Part shown: piece by piece, positions 49,881-59,151 of the stretch | Layout of the letters: the number at the start of each line of letters is the position of its first letter | Position numbering within the stretch: position 1 is the stretch's first letter | Assembly: GCF_000685805.1 (NCBI RefSeq) | Contig: NZ_JMKP01000007.1 | Span: 55,715 to 119,714 of the forward strand | Length of the DNA: 64,000 nucleotides | DNA from: Psychrobacter phenylpyruvicus DSM 7000 = NBRC 102152 | Lineage (GTDB): Bacteria > Pseudomonadota > Gammaproteobacteria > Pseudomonadales > Moraxellaceae | Direction of reading: 5' to 3' | Position numbers and translations under genes: made by a program | The notes under the pieces: model-generated | What the model was told of the DNA's origin: nothing | Database searches by the model: none | The model's input: only the letters and a program-made list of their open reading frames with translations

Positions 49881-50102
49881 TTATTGTGGCATTTGGCAAA
49901 TAACCAAACCGTCCTCTACCGTAACTTGAGCCCCTGCTAACTGACACTCTTTCACCAAGTGCGAGCGGCTGGCCTGCCAACCTGCATAAAAACTTACCAC
50001 ACAAAGTAATAATATAAATAACTTTGTTTTCCAGTTTTTTAGAATCTCAGGTTTCTGCGCTTCCACTTTTTGATTCTCCTCAGTAAAAGGACTAGAACTC
50101 AA
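49881..50102 (-). CDS. small single-pass membrane protein, TTG start
   Basis: A 73-residue protein with one membrane helix (about 28-45, FILLLCVVSFYAGWQA) and a short C-terminal part with two cysteines (Cys53 and Cys69), probably periplasmic. It starts with TTG at 50102, five bases after a perfect AAGGAGGT site. That site is built from the last codons of the overlapping GST gene, which ends 11 bases inside this frame. The strong site and overlap argue that this unannotated-looking frame is real and translationally coupled to the GST. The function is unknown. Confidence 0.75.
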   Translation of the reverse strand: MSSSPFTEENQKVEAQKPEILKNWKTKLFILLLCVVSFYAGWQASRSHLVKECQLAGAQVTVEDGLVICQMPQ

Positions 50103-50796
50103 GCTTACCTCCTTTTTCCACAGCAGTCTTGTAGGCCTCTCTGCCCTGGCAGCGCTTTAACCAGTTTAATGTACTATTATAGCGAACTTCATCAAGCCCA
50201 GGACCTGAATTGGCAGCTTCAATAAAAAAGCCCATTTGCACATCTGCTGCACTAAATTCACTGCCTGCAAACCACTTATCATTTGACAGCTTCTCTTCGA
50301 TCAGATCCAGCGCTGTTGTAATATTCTTACTGATCATTGAAGCTTCGACTTGCTTCCGAATGCCTTTGGCAATTGGCTTAATTAAGGTTGGAGAACGCTC
50401 AACCACCTTATTAAATACCAGACGCATCACCAAAGCCGGCATAGCTGAAGCTTCTGCATAATGCATCCAAAAGTCATAATCACGCCAGACCTGACTCTCG
50501 GCATCCACCTTAGGGTGTAGCTTATACTCTGTATCGTACTTGGCCATTAAATAATCAATAATATGGCCAGACTCTATTAAGCTGGTCTTTTGTTCTGGGT
50601 CTTTTGGATTAAGACCGGTAACCTCTAACACTGGAGACTTACCAGAAGGATGGACTCGCTCCAAAATTTTTGGGGCCAAATAAGACTGGGTGCGCTCATA
50701 TCTAGTTAATTGATACTCCACCCCCAGCTCTTCTAATAACCAAAGAATACGAAATGAGCGCGAGTTTTCTAAATGATGCAAATGCAAGTCAGACAT
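50092..50796 (-). CDS. glutathione S-transferase family protein
   Basis: A 234-residue GST-fold protein. The N-terminal thioredoxin-like domain begins LHHLENSRSFRILWLLEELG, with Ser13 near the usual glutathione-activating position. GKSPVLE (cis-proline) and IESGHIIDYL (glutathione-binding ES motif) are clear. The helical C-terminal domain contains AGSEFSAADVQMGF. AAGGAAA lies before the ATG. Its end overlaps the small membrane protein gene. The substrate is unknown. Confidence 0.92.
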   Translation of the reverse strand: MSDLHLHHLENSRSFRILWLLEELGVEYQLTRYERTQSYLAPKILERVHPSGKSPVLEVTGLNPKDPEQKTSLIESGHIIDYLMAKYDTEYKLHPKVDAESQVWRDYDFWMHYAEASAMPALVMRLVFNKVVERSPTLIKPIAKGIRKQVEASMISKNITTALDLIEEKLSNDKWFAGSEFSAADVQMGFFIEAANSGPGLDEVRYNSTLNWLKRCQGREAYKTAVEKGGKLEF

Positions 50797-50917
50797 AAAG
50801 TTTCCTTATTTTTGTGCGCAAAAAAAACGCCAACATACTATGTTGGCATTTTATAGATTATCAACGACAGCTAATAGGGTTTATTTGTTAAACCATACTG
50901 GGTGGCAGCTTAGATAA

Positions 50918-51010
50918 GAGGCTTAGCACTTATTTACTTAGTACTTATTTAATTAGCACTTAGCTCCTATCAATTGGGCCCTTATCCAGTTAGTGCTTAT
51001 CAAATCAATA
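50918..51010. repeat. degenerate short repeats downstream of gyrA
   Basis: Words of the form TTAGYACTTATTTA / TTAGTGCTTATC recur about five times between 50922 and 51001. The units are imperfect and spacing varies. It lies between gyrA and the GST gene. Confidence 0.5.
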
Positions 51011-51019
51011 GTTATTAAA

Positions 51020-53731
51020 CTACTGATCATCCTCTAAGCTATCTTCCGCCTCATCTAGATCTGGTTGATCCTCCGAGCCTTCCGTAGCTTCGTCAGTCAA
51101 CAAACCTTCATCCTTCATGGCTTCAACGATCTCATCTTCTTCTCCACTGTCTTCGACTCGGGCCATCGCCACTAAAGCTTCATCTTTAGCCAAGCGAATT
51201 AAGGTTACCCCTTGGGTATTACGACCTGAAGTGGCTACTTGAGCAACTGGCGTACGAACCAAAGTACCTTTGTTTGAAATTAAGATAATATCGTCTTCAG
51301 GGTGAACTTTTGTGGCACGTACTAACGCCCCATTACGCTCACTGGTCTTAATGGCGATTACACCACCACCACCACGGTTTTGAGCATTAAATTCTTCTAC
51401 TGGTGTACGTTTACCATACCCGTTCTCACAGGCAATTAAGATCTCTTTAACATCTTCTTCAATGACAACTAATGATTTAATTGACTCATCTTTGGCGATA
51501 CGCATACCACGGACACCTTTGGCGGTACGTCCCATCACACGGGCATCATTTTCATCAAAACGAATCGCTTTACCACTTGAAGCAAATAACATCACTTCCT
51601 GTTCACCATTAGTGATACGAGCAGAAACTAGCTTGTCACCTTCTTCTAGGCCAATGGCAATTAAACCATTTGAACGGATATTGGCAAACTGTGATAACTC
51701 AACACGCTTAACCGTACCATTGGCGGTTGCGAAGAATACAAAACGACTGTCAATCTCTTCTGACAAATTAGGGATAGGCAAGATGGTCGTTACAGCTTCA
51801 TCTGGCTCAAGTCCTATGATATTCACTAGCGGACGGCCTCGAGAACCACGGCTGGCAATAGGGACTTCAAAGCCTCGTAGGCTAAACACACGGCCGTTGT
51901 CAGTAAAGCACAATACTGTGGCATGGGTTGAAGTCACTACCAGATGATCAATCACATCATCTTCTTTCATCGCTGTGGCAGACTTACCTCTACCACCACG
52001 TTTTTGGGCAACATAATCACTTATTGGCTGAGTTTTTGCATAACCGGTACGCGACACAGTTAACACAACCGTTTGCTCAGGGATTAGATCTTCACGGCTA
52101 AAGTCAGTACGAGAGTCAACGATATCTGTGCGACGCTCATCACCAAAGTTCTCTAAAATCTCATGCATCTCATTTTTGATAACCATCATCAGCTTATCAA
52201 AGTCCGCCAAAATAGACTCAAACTCGGCGATTTGACGCAATAAATCTTGATATTCTTCAGTTAACTTCTCGTGCTCCAGACCAGTAAGGCGATGTAGCTG
52301 CATCTCTAAGATGGCGTTAACTTGCTCTAGTGATAAGCGGTAATTATTGCCGTTATCAATTAAGCCAAATGGATTTTTTAAATCTTCGCCTTCGATGTAT
52401 TCAGGACGAACCGAGCGTAAGTCGCCCGCTTCTAACGTACCACGGCCGGCTGCTTGTAGCATCGCTACCACAGTGCCTGAGTCCCAAATTTGCGCTAACA
52501 GCTTCTCACGGGCTTCACCACGGTTGGCTGACTCTTTAATGGTGGCAATAATATCATCGATGTTGGCTAGGGCAACTGTCAACCCTTCTAATAAGTGACC
52601 ACGAGCTTTGGCTTTATTTAATTCAAAAATTGTACGGCGGGTCACCACTTCTTGACGGTGACGTACGAAAGCGGCAATTAACTGACGCAAAGTCATCAGC
52701 TTTGGTTGGCCATTATCAAGCGCAACCATGTTGATACTAAAGCTTGATTCTAGTGGGGTCTGCAAGAACAAGTTATTGACAATAACTTCAGCCACCTCTC
52801 CTCGGCGCAGATCAATGGCGATACGCATACCGTCTTTGTCAGATTCATCACGAATCTCTGAAATACCTTCAATCTTTTTGTCGCGCACAAGCTCTGCAAT
52901 ACGCTCAATTAGCTTGGCTTTATTGGACTGATAAGGAATTTCGGTGAAGACGATACGTTCACGATCACGGTTAACCCCAGTGTCACTCATCGGCTCAATA
53001 TGATAGCGACCACGGATATGCAACCGGCCTTTACCGGTACGATACGCATCTACAATCCCTGCACGGCCATAGATAATACCGCCGGTAGGGAAATCGGGAC
53101 CTGAGATGTAATTAGTTAACTCTTCACTTGAAATATTGGGGTTATCAGCATAAGCCAAGCAAGCATTTAGTACTTCGGTTAGGTTGTGCGGTGCCATATT
53201 GGTCGCCATACCTACCGCAATACCTGTTGCGCCGTTTACCAATAAGTTGGGGATACGAGCAGGCAGGACACTGGGCATACGCTCAGATCCATCGTAGTTA
53301 TCTTCCCAGTCAACTGTGTCCTTTTCGAGGTCAGCAAGCATCTGGTGGGTCAGCTTGGTCATACGCACTTCGGTATAACGCATCGCAGCGGCAGGGTCAT
53401 CATCAATTGAACCAAAGTTACCTTGACCATCGACCATGGGATAACGCAAACTAAAGTCCTGCGCCATACGCACAATGGCATCATAGACAGCAGTATCACC
53501 ATGAGGGTGGTATTTACCGATTACGTCACCGACCACACGGGCAGATTTTTTGTAAGGTTTATTGTAATCATTAGAGAGCTGATGCATGGCATACATGATA
53601 CGGCGATGCACAGGTTTTAGACCATCTCGTACATCAGGTAAAGCTCTAGACACAATAACACTCATTGCATAATCGAGATAAGATTGTTTCATCTCATCTA
53701 CGATAGCAATAGGACTGACCGAATCACTCAT
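51020..53731 (-). CDS. gyrA: DNA gyrase subunit A
   Basis: The breakage-reunion subunit of gyrase. The open frame begins at 53806, but the ATG at 53731 ([14 protein letters not shown]) has GAGAGGT upstream and gives 903 residues. The catalytic tyrosine is Tyr119 in AMRYTEVRM. In the quinolone region, [10 protein letters not shown] has Thr80 at the E. coli Ser83 position and keeps the Asp87 equivalent (Asp84). The GyrA-box QKRGGRG starts the C-terminal beta-pinwheel. The last 50 residues are strongly acidic. The gene is monocistronic. Confidence 0.97.
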   Translation of the reverse strand: MSDSVSPIAIVDEMKQSYLDYAMSVIVSRALPDVRDGLKPVHRRIMYAMHQLSNDYNKPYKKSARVVGDVIGKYHPHGDTAVYDAIVRMAQDFSLRYPMVDGQGNFGSIDDDPAAAMRYTEVRMTKLTHQMLADLEKDTVDWEDNYDGSERMPSVLPARIPNLLVNGATGIAVGMATNMAPHNLTEVLNACLAYADNPNISSEELTNYISGPDFPTGGIIYGRAGIVDAYRTGKGRLHIRGRYHIEPMSDTGVNRDRERIVFTEIPYQSNKAKLIERIAELVRDKKIEGISEIRDESDKDGMRIAIDLRRGEVAEVIVNNLFLQTPLESSFSINMVALDNGQPKLMTLRQLIAAFVRHRQEVVTRRTIFELNKAKARGHLLEGLTVALANIDDIIATIKESANRGEAREKLLAQIWDSGTVVAMLQAAGRGTLEAGDLRSVRPEYIEGEDLKNPFGLIDNGNNYRLSLEQVNAILEMQLHRLTGLEHEKLTEEYQDLLRQIAEFESILADFDKLMMVIKNEMHEILENFGDERRTDIVDSRTDFSREDLIPEQTVVLTVSRTGYAKTQPISDYVAQKRGGRGKSATAMKEDDVIDHLVVTSTHATVLCFTDNGRVFSLRGFEVPIASRGSRGRPLVNIIGLEPDEAVTTILPIPNLSEEIDSRFVFFATANGTVKRVELSQFANIRSNGLIAIGLEEGDKLVSARITNGEQEVMLFASSGKAIRFDENDARVMGRTAKGVRGMRIAKDESIKSLVVIEEDVKEILIACENGYGKRTPVEEFNAQNRGGGGVIAIKTSERNGALVRATKVHPEDDIILISNKGTLVRTPVAQVATSGRNTQGVTLIRLAKDEALVAMARVEDSGEEDEIVEAMKDEGLLTDEATEGSEDQPDLDEAEDSLEDDQ

Positions 53732-54059
53732 ACATACCTCTCCATGTTGGCAGCTGACTTTTTTGGTGAAGGTTTTTAATGGCCCCTCAAGGAAAAGAAA
53801 CTGCAAACTATTTTTTAATTTTTTATACCAATAATAACCAGCCGTATTTTAGCATAAATTACGCTCGAACGGGCGGTTTTACTGACATTAACTCGCAATT
53901 CGGCAATGATATTAGCGTTTTGTTATTGATTAAAATCCCAACCAAATTTCCATTTTCTCAGTTAGCAGAATATTACTTGGTAAAATCAAATAGGTTGGTT
54001 ACAATCAAAGCTTTTTTTAGCCCCTAATTATCTTAATTGACTCCCTTAGGTAACCTTAC
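53732..54059. other. 328-bp divergent region gyrA / cmoM
   Basis: It should hold promoters for gyrA (minus) and cmoM (plus). An 82-codon open frame at 53779-54027 has no ribosome site and no recognisable protein features, and I take it as chance. No repeats are evident. Confidence 0.5.
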
Positions 54060-54878
54060 ATGAGCACAGCAGAAGATCGTAACTTTGACCCCATTACTGA
54101 GCATTTTGTCAAAAAAGTATATGGAGGCTTAAAGGGCGACATCAGACTTGCGGTATTAAAACGTGATCTTAGCGCTGTTGTCAGTGATTTATCACGTCAA
54201 CTCAATCGCCCCTTAAAAGTATTGGATGTGGGAGCCGGATTAGCACAGCTGTCCATTGAGTTGGCGACACAAGGCCACAATGTAACTATCAATGACATCT
54301 CAGATAACATGCTTACTGAAGCCAAAGCTCATGCCAAGCAGTTAGGGATCATTGATGATATTCAATGGCTGGTGTGCCCGTACCAAGATCTAGAAGCTAA
54401 GCTCTCAGCTGAGTCTATCGCAGGCTTTGATTTGATATTGTGTCACGCCTTGCTGGAATGGCTTGGTGATCCTAAGCAGATTATGCCCTTTTTTAAGAGG
54501 TGGTTGGCTCCTAACGGGGTGTTGTCCTTATGTTTTTACAACCCAGCCAGCTTCGTGTATCGCAATTTAATCATGGGCAATTTTAATTTATTAAATAACC
54601 CCAACTTTAAATCAGACAATAAAAAAAGCCTTACTCCAAATAACCCAGTCAGCTACGAAGAAGTAGAGAGCTGGCTTACAGAGCAAGACTTTTATATCGA
54701 TAAAGTCAGTGGCTTAAGAGTGTTTCATGATTATGCCCCTCTAAAACGAGGAGGACACAGCAATCCAGAAGCGGTCATTGAAATGGAGCTGCGTTATTCA
54801 GACCAAGCCCCTTATAAATGGCTCGGTCGTTATATCCATGTGCTTGCGTTAAATACGCTGCCAAGTGGTGACATCTAA
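54060..54878 (+). CDS. cmoM: tRNA 5-carboxymethoxyuridine methyltransferase CmoM
   Basis: Methylates 5-carboxymethoxyuridine at the wobble position of certain tRNAs to the methyl ester. The 272-residue protein follows E. coli CmoM (formerly SmtA): DRNFDPITEHFVKKVYG at the start, the SAM-binding VLDVGAGLAQLS (about 55-66), CHALLEWLGDP, LSLCFYN, and the C-terminal GLRVFHDY and LGRYIHV. Its last 30 bases overlap, tail to tail, the end of the convergent fbpC gene. Confidence 0.93.
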   Translation: MSTAEDRNFDPITEHFVKKVYGGLKGDIRLAVLKRDLSAVVSDLSRQLNRPLKVLDVGAGLAQLSIELATQGHNVTINDISDNMLTEAKAHAKQLGIIDDIQWLVCPYQDLEAKLSAESIAGFDLILCHALLEWLGDPKQIMPFFKRWLAPNGVLSLCFYNPASFVYRNLIMGNFNLLNNPNFKSDNKKSLTPNNPVSYEEVESWLTEQDFYIDKVSGLRVFHDYAPLKRGGHSNPEAVIEMELRYSDQAPYKWLGRYIHVLALNTLPSGDI

Positions 54879-56036
54879 ATCGCTGCCTTGAAATAGCACC
54901 ACATGAGCCATTAAGGGACGAAAACCTATCATAGAGCCGACAGGGTGATCATGGTGACTTGAAATAAGCGATAACACCTCTTCTCCGTTCTCTAAGCGTA
55001 AACGGTACAAGAAGTTTGCCCCACGAAATACCCGCTCAACCACCATCGCCAGTTGTGGACTGTGATCATCATGAACAATGTCATCGGGGCGAATTAATAC
55101 CTTAATCTTGGTGCCATTAGGGTAATCATATTCACACACTTCCCCTTGCGCGAAGTAAGTTTCATAATCCATTTCATAATAATGAGAGTGAATGGGCTCA
55201 GGATAACGCTTAATGTCGCCCAAAGCAGTCTTAATAACGCCCTGCTCAATAACGCCATCAATCATCGCCCCCTCCCCGATGAACTCAGCAATAAATGGAC
55301 TATTAGGCTCGTGATACAATTCATCTGGGGTTGCCCATTGAGCCAGCTTACCTTTATGCATAACCCCTACTTTATCGGCTATGGCAAAGGCTTCATGCTG
55401 ATCGTGGGTGACCAAAATAGCCGTAGTATTGGTCCGCTTTAGAATATCACGCACCTTGGCAGCCAATGACTCCCTTAGCATCATATCTAAGTTTGAAAAT
55501 GGCTCATCAAGCAATAACAAATCCGGTTTAGGCGCTAAAGCCCGCGCCAAAGCAATACGCTGCTGCTGTCCCCCCGACAACTGATTAATACGCTTATCGG
55601 CATGTCCGGTAAGCTCAACCAGCTCCAACATCTCTTTAATACGGGCAACCTTATCTGCTTTGTTCCAGCGGTGTAAGCCAAAGCCAATATTTTCGCTGAC
55701 CGTCAAATGACTAAACAAAGCATAGTCCTGAAACACCATGCCCATATCGCGCTTAGCAGGCACCACTTGAACTTTAATTTTGCCTTGATTGATGTCAGTC
55801 AAAGTCTTACCGTTGAGGATAACCTTACCATTTTGAGGAGTTTCAAGACCGGCAATAGCCCGCAGCGCAGTGGTCTTACCGCAGCCACTAAACCCAAGCA
55901 AACAGCCAATCTCTCCCTGCTCAAGCTGCATAGATAATGACTTTACCACTTCAGTTTCACCGAAGCTGACAATAAGGTTATCTAACGTCAAATAATGTGA
56001 ATTTAACTGAGACTGTTGAGCTGAGGTTGACTGCAT
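54849..56036 (-). CDS. fbpC: ferric-iron ABC transporter ATP-binding protein FbpC
   Basis: The ATPase of the Fe3+ importer. Walker A is GFSGCGKTT, the signature is LSGGQQQRIALARAL, Walker B is LLLLDEPFSNLD, and the switch histidine is in LVTHDQHEAF. A TOBE-type regulatory domain forms the C-terminal third. A GTG at 56045 opens the frame, but it is part of the ribosome site CGGTGA, so I start at ATG 56036 (395 residues). It follows fbpB by 93 bases on the minus strand. The iron assignment comes from the neighbours. Confidence 0.93.
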   Translation of the reverse strand: MQSTSAQQSQLNSHYLTLDNLIVSFGETEVVKSLSMQLEQGEIGCLLGFSGCGKTTALRAIAGLETPQNGKVILNGKTLTDINQGKIKVQVVPAKRDMGMVFQDYALFSHLTVSENIGFGLHRWNKADKVARIKEMLELVELTGHADKRINQLSGGQQQRIALARALAPKPDLLLLDEPFSNLDMMLRESLAAKVRDILKRTNTTAILVTHDQHEAFAIADKVGVMHKGKLAQWATPDELYHEPNSPFIAEFIGEGAMIDGVIEQGVIKTALGDIKRYPEPIHSHYYEMDYETYFAQGEVCEYDYPNGTKIKVLIRPDDIVHDDHSPQLAMVVERVFRGANFLYRLRLENGEEVLSLISSHHDHPVGSMIGFRPLMAHVVLFQGSDLDVTTWQRI

Positions 56037-56129
56037 CGAATTCACCGTTTTTTTGCTTAGGCTATTATAAAATAAGAAGTATTAACACCGCTTTGAGGCA
56101 CAAAACTATAAAACTAAACTTAGCTAAGC

Positions 56130-57728
56130 CTAGCTTTTATCTGATTGAGTAATTAATAAAATAACAGGGATCAAACCTACCAAAACAATGGTTAAGCTGG
56201 GCAATGCTGCCCGTTCATACATCCCCTCAGAGGTCATCTCAAACACCCGTACTGCTAAAGTATCCCAGCCTTGACGACGTGTCATTAAGGTAATAGGCAT
56301 CTCTTTGGTCACTTCAACGAACACCATGATTAAAGCGGTAAACACCCCAGGACTAATTACCGGTAGATAAACTTTACGCCAACGTTGCCAGCGGTTTGTG
56401 GTCAGCAGCTGTGCCGCCTGTTCTTGGCTTGGGGTTAATCTATTTAATTGTCTATCAATAGGTTGAAAGCCCACAGTCATAAACCGAGTGGTTAATGCCA
56501 ATAACATCACAATCACACTACCACTAAGTACCTGAGCACTGGTAATGTTTTGGGCAATGAATAAATTATCTAGCCAAGCAATAGGGATAAACACCCCAAC
56601 TGCCAGCACGGTACCAGGCACTGCATATCCTAAGTTGGACATAGAAACCAGCAGTTGATTGCTGCGACTAGGATACTGGCGCAATAACCACGCAACCAAT
56701 AAAGCCACTGAGGCTATGAGGGTGGCAGTGGTCCCAGCAATTAATACGGTATTTTTGACAAAGTCCCAATAACGAGCGTCTAAATCAATGTGATAGTTTT
56801 TTACTACCCAAATTAACAACTGTGTCATGGGTAGCCCAAAGGCCATGATAAAAATAAAACCACAGAATAGCATTGCCCAGAGATTACGAAGACCAGTCAG
56901 CTTCTCACGTTGCCGATTACCTGCACTGGGGAGATAACTGCGTCTCTTTTGCCAATAACGCTCTAAAAGCAAGATGATAAACACAGTTATGATCAGCAAA
57001 GCCGCCAATTGTGCTGCTGTGGTTAAACTAAAGAAGCCAAACCAAGATTTATAAATGGCCGTAGTAAAGGTGTCTAAATTAAAGACGGATACTGCCCCAA
57101 AATCAGCTAAAGTTTCCATCCATGTTAATAATAGACCGCCCACAACCCAAGGCATGGCTTGAGGTAAAGCCACTTTAAAAAAAGATTGATTACGAGTTAG
57201 ACCCAGCATTTGACCGGCTTCTAGAGCGCGTTGACCTTGTGATAGAAAGGCTTGTCTGGCTAAAAGATAAACGTAAGGATAGAAGACTAAGGAGAGAATA
57301 ATGCCGGCACCCCAAACACTGCGAATGTTCGGTATCGACCAGCTAAGCCCCATGTCTCTAAGTGAGGTCTGAATAAAGCCACTGTAATCCAGAATTCCTA
57401 CGCTGACAAATGCCAATACATAAGCTGGAATGGCAAAAGGTAGCATCAGCGCCCAGACAAAAAACTTCTGCCCTGTGAAGCGATACATACTGGTCAGCCA
57501 AGCCAAATAAGTGCCCAGACTGCCCGCTAATAGTGTTACCAGTGCTAAGATTAGGATTGTGTTTTTTATGACCTGAGGTAGTACAAACTCAGCCAAATGT
57601 GACCAAACATCTGCCATAGGCTCAAACCACGAACGCATGACAATGATCACTGGGATTAACATAAATAGCGAAACCAGTGCCAACACTGATTTCGCTAATA
57701 CTGACCCTTTTGAAATATTCGCTTTCAT
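56130..57728 (-). CDS. fbpB: ferric-iron ABC transporter permease FbpB
   Basis: A 532-residue permease with two fused MetI-type halves and about twelve membrane helices, as in FbpB/SfuB of iron importers. An EAA-loop motif occurs in each half: ALEAGQMLGLTRNQSFFKVALP near residues 165-185 and EQAAQLLTTNRWQRWRKVYLP near 435-455 (given as overlapping parts). AGGG lies upstream of the ATG. It is separated from fbpA by 149 bases containing a hairpin, which could reduce its expression relative to the binding protein. Confidence 0.94.
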   Translation of the reverse strand: MKANISKGSVLAKSVLALVSLFMLIPVIIVMRSWFEPMADVWSHLAEFVLPQVIKNTILILALVTLLAGSLGTYLAWLTSMYRFTGQKFFVWALMLPFAIPAYVLAFVSVGILDYSGFIQTSLRDMGLSWSIPNIRSVWGAGIILSLVFYPYVYLLARQAFLSQGQRALEAGQMLGLTRNQSFFKVALPQAMPWVVGGLLLTWMETLADFGAVSVFNLDTFTTAIYKSWFGFFSLTTAAQLAALLIITVFIILLLERYWQKRRSYLPSAGNRQREKLTGLRNLWAMLFCGFIFIMAFGLPMTQLLIWVVKNYHIDLDARYWDFVKNTVLIAGTTATLIASVALLVAWLLRQYPSRSNQLLVSMSNLGYAVPGTVLAVGVFIPIAWLDNLFIAQNITSAQVLSGSVIVMLLALTTRFMTVGFQPIDRQLNRLTPSQEQAAQLLTTNRWQRWRKVYLPVISPGVFTALIMVFVEVTKEMPITLMTRRQGWDTLAVRVFEMTSEGMYERAALPSLTIVLVGLIPVILLITQSDKS

Positions 57729-57749
57729 AAAACCCTATTGCAAAGTATA

Positions 57750-57773
57750 AGGGCTACCTATTATAGGAGCCCT
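57750..57773 (-). promoter_or_regulatory. intercistronic hairpin between fbpA and fbpB
   Basis: AGGGCT-A-CCTA (57750-57760) pairs with TAGG-A-GCCCT (57764-57773) with small bulges. It is not followed by a strong T-run on the minus strand, so it is more likely an RNA-stability or attenuating element than a full terminator. Confidence 0.5.
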
Positions 57774-57877
57774 CTACTTTCAGCAGTTATTTATGGTTTT
57801 GTTATATAGCATTAAATTACCTTGATATATATAACTTTTTATTACTGTTCATTTATTACAGTTCAGTAAGCAGTTAC

Positions 57878-59002
57878 TTATTCGTAACCGGCGCGGTCCA
57901 TCAGTTGGACTGCTTCAGCTTGGCGCTGACCGAAGATACTAACATTAATATTATCTTGGTTGAAGCTGCCCCATGAGCGAAGCATATCAGACTCATCCAC
58001 CCCTTCTTTTACTGGGAACTCTTTATCGCCACTAGCATACTTACCTTGAGCAGTGTCTGAAGACAACCATTCAATTAGCTTACGAGCACCTTCTACGTTA
58101 TCAGAGTTCTTGATGATACCGGCGCCTGATACGTTTACGTGAGTGCCTGTTGCTTCAGCGCCTTCACCTTGGTTGGCCCAGAAGATTTTCACTGGGAAGT
58201 CTGGGTTTTCTTCTAAGATGCGACCATAGTAGTAACTATTAGCAATACCTACTTCACACTGACCTGAGGCGATTGCTTCTAGTAGCTTAGTGTCATTACT
58301 AAATACTGGCGCTGCTAAGTTGGCTACCCAACCTTTCACAATTTCTTCTGTTTTTTCAGGACCATAGTGCTCAATCATACTAGCAACTAACGACTGATTA
58401 TATACTTTTTTGGAAGTACGTAAACAAAGCTTACCTTTCCACTTAGGATCAGCAAGGTCAGCATAGGTTGATAAATCAGTAGGCTGTACTTTCGCAGGAT
58501 CATAGAAGATAGTACGAGCACGCAAAGACAGACCAGTCCATAAATCATCTACTGAACGGTATTTTTCAGGAACATTACTATTAACCACTTCAGAGTTAAT
58601 AGGCTGTAATAGGCCTTGTTGACCTGCTTGCCATAAGTTACCAGCATCTACGGTAAGTAAAACATCCGCAGGAGTATTGGTACTTTCAGCTTGTAGACGC
58701 GCAATTAGAGGACCACTGTCATCGGTAACCAGTTCAACAGGAACCCCTGTCTCTTTTGTGAATTCATCCAATAAAGGCTGAATCAATTGCTCGTTACGTG
58801 ATGAATAAATAGTAACTGTATCACCTGAAGCTTTATCGGTAGCTTGCACTTCAGTATTTTGTTCAGTATCTGCAGTCTTTGTAGCCTCTTCAGTAGACTG
58901 ATTACAGCCTGCCAATGCCAATGCTCCAAGAACGGCAGCACTTAATATAGTGTACTTGGTGCTGGCTTTGACTACGGATGTTGCTTCTAGTGATGTTCCC
59001 AT
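57878..59002 (-). CDS. fbpA: ferric-iron binding lipoprotein FbpA
   Basis: The substrate-binding protein of the iron importer, 374 residues. The signal peptide ends in lipobox LAGC (Cys33), so it is tethered to the inner membrane. TIYSSRNEQLI (64-74) is the family start of the mature fold. The tyrosine cluster YYY at 257-259 in ANSYYYGR supplies the iron-binding tyrosines. Cys193 and Cys249 probably form the conserved disulfide. AAGAGGC precedes the ATG. The promoter carries a Fur box, so expression should rise when iron is scarce. Confidence 0.95.
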   Translation of the reverse strand: MGTSLEATSVVKASTKYTILSAAVLGALALAGCNQSTEEATKTADTEQNTEVQATDKASGDTVTIYSSRNEQLIQPLLDEFTKETGVPVELVTDDSGPLIARLQAESTNTPADVLLTVDAGNLWQAGQQGLLQPINSEVVNSNVPEKYRSVDDLWTGLSLRARTIFYDPAKVQPTDLSTYADLADPKWKGKLCLRTSKKVYNQSLVASMIEHYGPEKTEEIVKGWVANLAAPVFSNDTKLLEAIASGQCEVGIANSYYYGRILEENPDFPVKIFWANQGEGAEATGTHVNVSGAGIIKNSDNVEGARKLIEWLSSDTAQGKYASGDKEFPVKEGVDESDMLRSWGSFNQDNINVSIFGQRQAEAVQLMDRAGYE

Positions 59003-59089
59003 TTTTGCCTCTTTTATAAAGAATTAAGCGTTGATTTTATAGTGATATTTATTTAGATAAAGTTACTATCTAGTTAAAGCATCGGAAGT

Positions 59090-59122
59090 ATTTTAATTCA
59101 AATGGTAATAATTATCAATAAC
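59090..59122 (-). promoter_or_regulatory. fbpA promoter with Fur box
   Basis: On the minus strand a -35 box TTGATA (59118-59113) and a -10 box TAAAAT (59095-59090) are 17 bases apart. The 19-base stretch 59122-59104 matches the Fur consensus GATAATGATAATCATTATC at 15 of 19 positions and covers the -35 box. Iron-loaded Fur would block this promoter. Transcription would start near 59083, about 80 bases before fbpA. Confidence 0.75.
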
Positions 59123-59151
59123 AATCAGCGACTGATTATCAATCCAATACT

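Noticed and set aside
53732..53806. N-terminal extension of GyrA
   Set aside because: GAGAGGT and the conserved beginning [14 protein letters not shown] fix the start at 53731.
53779..54027. 82-codon open frame between gyrA and cmoM
   Set aside because: No ribosome site and it occupies the space needed for two divergent promoters; no protein-family features.
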